In this document: positions 50,286-55,375 of the stretch, piece after piece
Position numbering within the stretch: position 1 is the stretch's first letter
Layout of the letters: each line of letters opens with the position of its first letter
Translations under genes and position numbers: made by a program
Notes under the pieces: generated by a model
Told to the model about the DNA's origin: nothing
What the model saw: only the letters and a program-made list of their open reading frames with translations
The model's database searches: none
Assembly (NCBI GenBank): GCA_964584495.1
Contig: CAZPAH010000004.1
Coordinates: forward strand, 1 to 55,375
Length of the DNA: 55,375 bases
Source of the DNA: CAZPAH01 sp964584495
GTDB taxonomy: Bacteria; Krumholzibacteriota; Krumholzibacteriia; Krumholzibacteriales; Krumholzibacteriaceae
Reading direction: 5' to 3'

Positions 50286-53200
50286 CTAGCGTTTCACCCA
50301 TTTTATGGCGTCGGCCACAACGTAGCGGGCCTTCGACTTGTTGTTGATCTCGACCTTCGCCGTGCCCTTCGATATGTAAAAGGAGCCGATGAAGTTCCAT
50401 CCATCCTCGGCGGTGTTCAGGTCGAGCACGGTCTCCTCGATCCCGTCGTCGTGATGGATGAAGAGCGTGTTCGAGCCGAGATCGGAATCGCGATCCCTCC
50501 TGCCGCGGAAGGGGGACCGGACCTTGCCCACGTGAAAATATATGTCGTAGTTGCCGCTCTCCGCCAGCTCCGCGGTCCAGGCGGCTTTTCTTTTTCCGTC
50601 CCCGTGGCTCGTGAAATGGGCCGAGCGGATGTACCTGCCGTAGAATTTCGAATCGGTCGTCGCCAGCCAGGTCCCGGTGCTGGTCCAGCCCACGTACCTA
50701 TCGTTGATGTCGGGCTTCGGGACGAGGCTCGGAATCATCCTCTTCAGCAGGCTCTTGGGCGACCCCTTGGCGAACGTGAATCCGGGATCCTCGTCGTCCG
50801 TGACGGTCTCTCCCGGCTCGATAAGCCTGACCGGCGCGTCCAGCACGCGCTCCCCGTCGAACGGCACGGCCCTCTTCTCCAGCTCGAACTCCTCGAAGGT
50901 TCTCGATATGTTGGAGGGGATGTTCATCGAGACCAGCGTGTTTATCTCCACCGAGCCGGGCTGGTAATCGAGAACGGCCCCTATCTCCTTCGTCTCGCCG
51001 GCCGCGAAGTACACGAGCCGCTCGAGGTTGTCCTCCTCGCGGGGGCCGCCGAAAGGTCCTCTGAAGCGCCCGCCCCGCATCCCCCTCTGGCGGGTGAAGG
51101 TGAGCTTCACCAGCCCGTCGACATCCTCCGGGTTGGATATCTTGAAGCGGACCTGGTAGCGTTCCCTGTCCTTGTCCAGGACCTTGTAGTTGCGGTATTC
51201 CCCGTCGAGGAAGCCGGGCAGCTTCCTGTCGGAGTACCAGCTCTCTATATACGGGGCGAAATCGAATCCGAAATCCTTCTCGAGGCCCGAAACGAAAGCC
51301 TCGCCGGTGGTCGCGCGGAACATGGTCTCCTTCAGCCAATTCTCCATGAACGATCCGAAGCGCTCCGGACCGACCCTGTTCTCGAGCAGGCGGAAGAGGA
51401 AATCGCCCTTCATCTTGAGGACGAAATTGGCCATGTTGCGTTTCTCGGGGTCGGAGAGGATCTCGCTGAGGTTCTCCTGCGTAAGGGCGAGGTTGCCCCT
51501 TTCCTCGGGCGTCATTCCCGTGAAGTAACGCCTGAAGACCGAGGGGGGATTATCCAGCCGGCCCGCCCAGAACGATTCGAGCGCCATGTTCAGGACCGGC
51601 CATCTCTCCGATTCGATGTGGTGTATGAAGGTGTAGAAGTTGGGGAATACGTTGTAGCTCGTCGTGAACGCGAACGGGTCCTCCTCGCGGAACGACGTTC
51701 TGCCGAAGTCCTGCGTGAGGGTCGAGCCGATGAAGTCGTTCAGCATGTTGCACTCATTCTCCAGTGGCGAGATCTCCTCGTTCGTGCGGTCGGTGCGCCT
51801 CTTCATCCTCTTCTGCATGATTCTGAAATCCACCCCGCCCAGCGATGCCCCCATCTCGGGGAGCAGCACGATCTCCGGCTGCACCGATTCCTGCCCGACG
51901 GACCAGAGGTGCCTGTAGCTGAAGAAATTGATCGGTACCTCGACAAGCGTCAGCCTGGTGTAGGGGTAGGTGAGGCCGAGGGTGTTCTCGTAGTCCTGGA
52001 GCGCCTCCCCGATGAGGGGGGAGAGGGTGTCGCCGATCTCGCTGAAGTACCCGGAGAAGAAATCGTGGCCCTTCTTGTAGTATATGGCGTACTCGACCGA
52101 GTCGACCGGTATCGAGATCCGCTCGTAATCGGCCGCGGCAAGGCTGAGGGAGGGCAGGGGCATCTCATGCTCGAAGACGAACCTGCCGCCGCCCCCGCTC
52201 GTTATCTTTCCCTGCGAGACGGCGGTCAGGCCGGCCGGCAGCGTCACATCGAGGGTGAACCTGGTGAAATGCTGGGCGTGGATCTCGGGGCGCTCCGAGC
52301 TGAAGCCGGCCCCGGCGACGGGGTACCAGTCGGATTCCGGCGTGAGCAGCAGGAAATCGGGCTGGATGAACGCGTAACGCTTCTTCACCTTCGGTATGTT
52401 CGCCCTCGGCATCGAGAAAGGCTTTTCCCTCGTCTCCTCGTCTATGTCGGGATAGCAGGCCTCCTCGTCGATCCTGCCGTGGTAGGCGACGTCGAACGAA
52501 TCGACCGCACCGGGGGCGAGTGGAACCGACGGCTCGATGACGAGCAGGTGGATATCCCGCCTGTAGGGGACGGGTCCGCCCGCCCCGCTTACGCCGTCGA
52601 CGGCCAGGCCCGGGTTGAGGGTGAATATGTAGCGGGCCGCGGGAGAGGAGGAGTCGTTCATGACACGGTACCTGGCCGTGGCGGCTATCGTCCTGCCCCT
52701 GTGCTCTATAGAGATGTCGCAGGTGAGGGGGGTTATGCGCTCCCCGCCCACGACCTGGTTGTTGGCCTCTATGATCCTCGCGCGTAGCGACCTTCCGCCG
52801 AGGATGTCGCCGATGTACCTGTATCCCAGTAGGAGCGCGGCGGCGAGGAAGACGACCGACAGGACCTTCGCCGACGAGGTGATCCCCCTCGACTGCGGAA
52901 GGCGTTTTATCATCACCACCGTCATGCATATGAATGAGAGGCCGAGCAGGAGGTATATCCCCCTGTGCTCGAGCAGGGACGGAAGATCGCCGAACCCGCA
53001 GAAGGTCGAGCGCTCGAGCGGGAGGGTGAAGGCCATGTAGTCGAAGAGGGAGTGAAACTTCCTCGCCAGGTAGAAGAGGGTCGTCCCTATGTAGCCGAGA
53101 AGGACGATGAAGGTTACGGCCTGGTTGCGTATAAGGACCATGAAGAGGAAGGAGAGGCCGAGTATGAATACCAGCGTCGAGAGGCTTATCACCAGCGGGT

Positions 53201-53645
53201 AGAGAAGGTACGAGAGCAGGTCCACCGGGACCTTCGCCGCGAAGATATTGAAGACCGCGGTGACGGCGAGGACGGCGATGTTGAGTATCGCGAAGACGGT
53301 GAGGATGCCGGCGGTTTTTCCCGCGACGTACTCGCCGTTGGTCATCGAGCGCATGTAGACGACCTCGGTCGTGTCGAGCTTCCTGTCCCGCTTGAGGAAG
53401 TCGGAGGCGAGGAAGATCGCTATCACCGCCTGCACGCTGTTCAGTATGAGAATCGTTATGTACGGTATCGTCGCCGGGATCGCCCGGACCGCCCACGGTC
53501 CCCAGCCGACCTCGGAGAGCAGACCGAAGTTCATGAATCCGAGGAAAACGATCGACATTATCGACAGGACACGGAAGAACCAGCTTCTAAAGAGGGTCTT
53601 TATCTCGATCCGGGCGACGGCCCAAACATTGTACAGTGATATCAT
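50286..53645 (-). CDS. ABC-2 permease fused to an inactive M1 peptidase-like domain and a golvesin-like domain
   Basis: A 1119-residue protein. Residues 1-285 hold about seven membrane helices of an ABC-2 permease (with KRDRKLDTTEVVYMRSMTNGEYVAGK as the coupling loop). Residues 295-815 resemble the M1 aminopeptidase fold seen in permease/M1 proteins: an N-terminal beta-saddle, then YENTLGLTYPYTRLTLVEVP (552-571). However, the GAMEN position reads SVGQES (582-587) and no HExxH zinc motif exists anywhere in the protein, so it should be catalytically dead. Residues 985-1119 resemble golvesin-type domains (YDIYFHV, DGWNFIGSFYISKGTAKVEINN, VVADAIKWVK). Its ATG directly follows the stop of the ATPase gene. 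Confidence 0.85.
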   Translation of the reverse strand: MISLYNVWAVARIEIKTLFRSWFFRVLSIMSIVFLGFMNFGLLSEVGWGPWAVRAIPATIPYITILILNSVQAVIAIFLASDFLKRDRKLDTTEVVYMRSMTNGEYVAGKTAGILTVFAILNIAVLAVTAVFNIFAAKVPVDLLSYLLYPLVISLSTLVFILGLSFLFMVLIRNQAVTFIVLLGYIGTTLFYLARKFHSLFDYMAFTLPLERSTFCGFGDLPSLLEHRGIYLLLGLSFICMTVVMIKRLPQSRGITSSAKVLSVVFLAAALLLGYRYIGDILGGRSLRARIIEANNQVVGGERITPLTCDISIEHRGRTIAATARYRVMNDSSSPAARYIFTLNPGLAVDGVSGAGGPVPYRRDIHLLVIEPSVPLAPGAVDSFDVAYHGRIDEEACYPDIDEETREKPFSMPRANIPKVKKRYAFIQPDFLLLTPESDWYPVAGAGFSSERPEIHAQHFTRFTLDVTLPAGLTAVSQGKITSGGGGRFVFEHEMPLPSLSLAAADYERISIPVDSVEYAIYYKKGHDFFSGYFSEIGDTLSPLIGEALQDYENTLGLTYPYTRLTLVEVPINFFSYRHLWSVGQESVQPEIVLLPEMGASLGGVDFRIMQKRMKRRTDRTNEEISPLENECNMLNDFIGSTLTQDFGRTSFREEDPFAFTTSYNVFPNFYTFIHHIESERWPVLNMALESFWAGRLDNPPSVFRRYFTGMTPEERGNLALTQENLSEILSDPEKRNMANFVLKMKGDFLFRLLENRVGPERFGSFMENWLKETMFRATTGEAFVSGLEKDFGFDFAPYIESWYSDRKLPGFLDGEYRNYKVLDKDRERYQVRFKISNPEDVDGLVKLTFTRQRGMRGGRFRGPFGGPREEDNLERLVYFAAGETKEIGAVLDYQPGSVEINTLVSMNIPSNISRTFEEFELEKRAVPFDGERVLDAPVRLIEPGETVTDDEDPGFTFAKGSPKSLLKRMIPSLVPKPDINDRYVGWTSTGTWLATTDSKFYGRYIRSAHFTSHGDGKRKAAWTAELAESGNYDIYFHVGKVRSPFRGRRDRDSDLGSNTLFIHHDDGIEETVLDLNTAEDGWNFIGSFYISKGTAKVEINNKSKARYVVADAIKWVKR

Positions 53646-54527
53646 TCAACTCACCTCGCGGTGTTCCATGAAGTAGACGTAGGCGTGCTCCAGGTTCGGC
53701 TCTATCTCCTCGGCGGGGTAGCCGTCGAGCTTGTCGCCGACGACGTGGACATCCCAGCCGTTCTCGGAGGGTATCGTCGATATCACCGAGTACTTCGACT
53801 TGATATCCTCCAGCTCGCTGTCGAGCGCGACGATCTTCCAGGCGTGCCCGCGCGCCTTGTCGAGCAGTCCGTCGGGAGAGCCCCGGAAGATGAGCCGCCC
53901 CTTGTCCAGAAGCGCCATGTTGTGGCAGGTGCTCGATATATCGCCGACGATGTGCGTCGATAGGAGGATTATAACGTCCCGCTGTCCGAGGTCGGCCAGG
54001 AGGTTCCTGAACCTTATCCTCTCCTCGGGATCGAGCCCCGTCGTCGGCTCGTCGACCACTATTATCTTCGGATCGCCTATGAGCGCCTGGGCGATGCCGA
54101 GCCTCCTCTTCATGCCGCCGGAGAGCTTGTTCGCCATCCTGTCCCTCACGTCGAAGAGCCCGACCTGCTCGAGCATCGCGTCGACGGCCCTGGTCCTCTC
54201 CTTCGGGTTCTTCAGTCCCGCCAGCGATGCCACGTAATCGAGAAACTCCCAGGTCTTAAGCTTCGAGAAGAACCTGAACTCCTGGGGGAGGTACCCGAGC
54301 ATCGATCTTATCTCCCGGCGGTTTTTTCGAAGGTCGAGATCGCCGATCTTCACCGTCCCCGAAGAGGGCTCCATCAGCGTGACGAGAATCCTCATCAGGG
54401 TCGTCTTTCCGGCACCGTTGGGGCCGAGAAGGCCGAACATCCCGCTGCCGATCACGAGATCCAGGTCCTCGAGGGCGCGGTTACCGTTCTTGTAGACCAT
54501 GCTCAGCTTTTCGATCTTAATTTCCAT
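53646..54527 (-). CDS. ABC transporter ATP-binding protein
   Basis: A 293-residue ATPase. Walker A GPNGAGKTT (38-46), Q-loop in YLPQEF, signature LSGGMKRR, Walker B IIVVDEPTTGLDPEERIRFRNLL, H-loop STHIVGD, then a C-terminal extension (about 220-293) ending in EIEPNLEHAYVYFME. Its NBD resembles that fused to the RND permease at 39897: FGLLGPNGAGKTTLMRI, GYLPQEF and GLDPxERIRFRNLL are shared, as is the end motif NxxxE(D/H)AY. So the two are probably paralogues. It is the first gene of the operon, immediately before its permease partner. Confidence 0.93.
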   Translation of the reverse strand: MEIKIEKLSMVYKNGNRALEDLDLVIGSGMFGLLGPNGAGKTTLMRILVTLMEPSSGTVKIGDLDLRKNRREIRSMLGYLPQEFRFFSKLKTWEFLDYVASLAGLKNPKERTRAVDAMLEQVGLFDVRDRMANKLSGGMKRRLGIAQALIGDPKIIVVDEPTTGLDPEERIRFRNLLADLGQRDVIILLSTHIVGDISSTCHNMALLDKGRLIFRGSPDGLLDKARGHAWKIVALDSELEDIKSKYSVISTIPSENGWDVHVVGDKLDGYPAEEIEPNLEHAYVYFMEHREVS

Positions 54528-54553
54528 GGGACCCCTTCGTAATGAGCCTCTCC

Positions 54554-54619
54554 TTACAGTGTTATACGGAAAGAGCTCCGATATAGTTACAGTCCGCCCG
54601 AACCGGCCGCCCGTTACAG
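54554..54619 (-). repeat. Three CTGTAA repeats upstream of the efflux operon
   Basis: On the minus strand CTGTAA occurs at 54614-54619, 54587-54592 and 54554-54559, all in one orientation and 27 and 33 bases apart, just upstream of the operon. A weak -10 (TATAAC, 54561-54566) lies among them. Spacings near three helical turns hint at cooperative binding, but chance is not excluded. Confidence 0.35.
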
Positions 54620-54630
54620 CAATCTGCCCG

Positions 54631-55375
54631 TCACGGTCCGAATCTCAGGAATATATCGAGCGCCCTCATCGCCCTGTCGATCTTGCGGAATACCGGTATC
54701 CCCGCCTCCTCCATCATCCTTACCGCGGGGTCGTAGATCGCCCCCTCGTTCAGGCAGACGACCATCGGCTTGGCGGTGGCGCGAAACAGCCTGATCAGCG
54801 TCTTCGGGTGCGAGTCGTCGTGATTGATATCCTCCCGGTGGCCCGGCCCGGCGGCGAGGTTTTCCTGCGCGGCCGTGGCGGCGACGTTGGAGACGACGAC
54901 GCAGTCGGTGTTCTCGTCCTCGAGGAGCGCCTCGATGCATTTTCCATACTTCGCAGTAGTTATGGCCGGCGTGGCGTCGACCGGGTTATGAACGTCTATG
55001 AAGCCGGTCGGCAGGTACTCGCCGAGCTTCTTCATCGTGCCGGGGGAAAGCTGCGCGAGCTCCATCGAGAGGAGCCTGTCGGCTGCGATCGAGCACTCGA
55101 ACCCGGCGTCGCTCGAGACCGCCACGCGGTTGCCCCCCGCCTTCCGCTGCCACAGGAGGGTCAGGACCTTCACCGCATCCTCGAAATCCTCCATCGAATC
55201 GGCGACGTATATCCCCGTATCGCTCATGAGGGTGCGCAGGACGTCGTAATCGCCCGCCATGGCGGCGGTGTGCGAGGCGACGGCGGCGGCGCCCTCGGCC
55301 GTTCTGCCCGTCTTGTAGAGGAGGATCCTTTTCCCGGCGCCGAGCGCTTCGTTCGCCGCGGCGAGGAACCGTTCG
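54631..55375 (-). CDS. ADP-forming acyl-CoA synthetase-like protein (5'-truncated)
   Basis: The frame is open to the window edge, giving 247 residues of C-terminal sequence. It begins near ...YKTGRTAEGAAAVASHTAAMAG, the hallmark (K-x-G-R-x3-G-x4-SHT) of the flavodoxin-like CoA-ligase domains of acetate-CoA ligase (ADP-forming) and Pat-type proteins. It continues with the second subdomain (VAVSSDAGFECSIAADRL) and VHNPVDATPAITTAKYGKCIEALLED. Related enzymes make acetate and ATP from acetyl-CoA. An ATP-grasp subunit is not in this part, so it could be the alpha-subunit type or a fusion with the missing upstream portion. It ends 103 bases before the efflux operon. Confidence 0.85.
   Translation of the reverse strand, partial: ERFLAAANEALGAGKRILLYKTGRTAEGAAAVASHTAAMAGDYDVLRTLMSDTGIYVADSMEDFEDAVKVLTLLWQRKAGGNRVAVSSDAGFECSIAADRLLSMELAQLSPGTMKKLGEYLPTGFIDVHNPVDATPAITTAKYGKCIEALLEDENTDCVVVSNVAATAAQENLAAGPGHREDINHDDSHPKTLIRLFRATAKPMVVCLNEGAIYDPAVRMMEEAGIPVFRKIDRAMRALDIFLRFGP

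Noticed and set aside
51640..52170. A possible zinc site (HEMPL near residue 493, HHIES near 675) in the permease/M1-like protein
   Set aside because: Neither has the second histidine three residues on, as HExxH requires, and both lie outside the expected place in the fold.
49884..52787. A 967-codon open frame on the plus strand opposite the TolC and ABC permease genes
   Set aside because: It is antisense to two recognisable proteins, has low-complexity Arg/Gly/Glu-rich translation, and arises from the GC-rich codon pattern of the true genes.

Overview
The window is a contiguous piece of a GC-rich bacterial chromosome. It has dense genes, many ATGA start/stop overlaps and an arginine usage dominated by AGG/AGA. 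It carries no rRNA, tRNA, CRISPR array, insertion sequence or phage gene that I can recognise. A 1221-residue gingipain-like (C25) protein ends in a YPNPFNP-type C-terminal sorting/FlgD-like domain. Together with lipoproteins, TolC/RND efflux and a Bacteroides-type inositol-phosphate synthase, this suggests a Gram-negative member of the FCB-related candidate phyla (for example Krumholzibacteriota, Eisenbacteria or Latescibacterota). That placement is inference, because no marker gene is present.

Region 1 (1-8295, all +) is a run of short operons: a DUF4203-like membrane protein with a carboxymuconolactone-decarboxylase-fold protein, an SDR reductase, polytopic membrane proteins, a proline-iminopeptidase-like hydrolase, a TrmO/TsaA tRNA methyltransferase, and a coupled PNPOx-DUF2891-GNAT trio. 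Region 2 (8300-11649, -) holds a lysine-6-dehydrogenase/saccharopine-dehydrogenase-like enzyme, a large GNAT protein and a polysaccharide deacetylase. Region 3 (11840-13388, +) is a PadR-controlled operon of two membrane proteins, the second resembling MotA/TolQ/ExbB channels. Region 4 (13488-18357) has a DMT transporter facing a selenocysteine-lyase-like/SelD fusion, YitT and a PNPOx protein. Region 5 (18435-28806) has a CBM9-like lipoprotein, peptidase T, a YigZ-rhomboid-patatin-carbonic anhydrase cluster, the C25 protein, acylphosphatase and a glutamine amidotransferase. Region 6 (28863-39110) has a sugar transferase, an HtrA protease, an inositol module (MIPS, divergent LysR, inositol monophosphatase), a NeuD-type acetyltransferase and several secreted or membrane proteins of unknown role.

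The most striking part is 39197-54527 (-), a seven-gene, tightly coupled operon. In transcription order it encodes an ABC ATPase, an ABC-2 permease carrying an M1-like domain without its zinc motif plus a golvesin-like C-terminal domain, a TolC protein, a lipoprotein membrane-fusion protein, an RND permease, a 1574-residue RND permease fused in frame to transmembrane segments and a complete ABC ATPase, and a second small ABC-2 permease. ABC and RND export are thus physically joined in one polypeptide and share one outer-membrane channel and adaptor. This is the best candidate here for an undescribed system. A second notable fusion is the selenocysteine-lyase-like domain joined to selenophosphate synthetase at 14618. 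The window closes with the 3' part of an ADP-forming acyl-CoA synthetase-like gene (54631-55375, -).

Functions rest on motif and family recognition by eye. No alignment, search or structure prediction was run.
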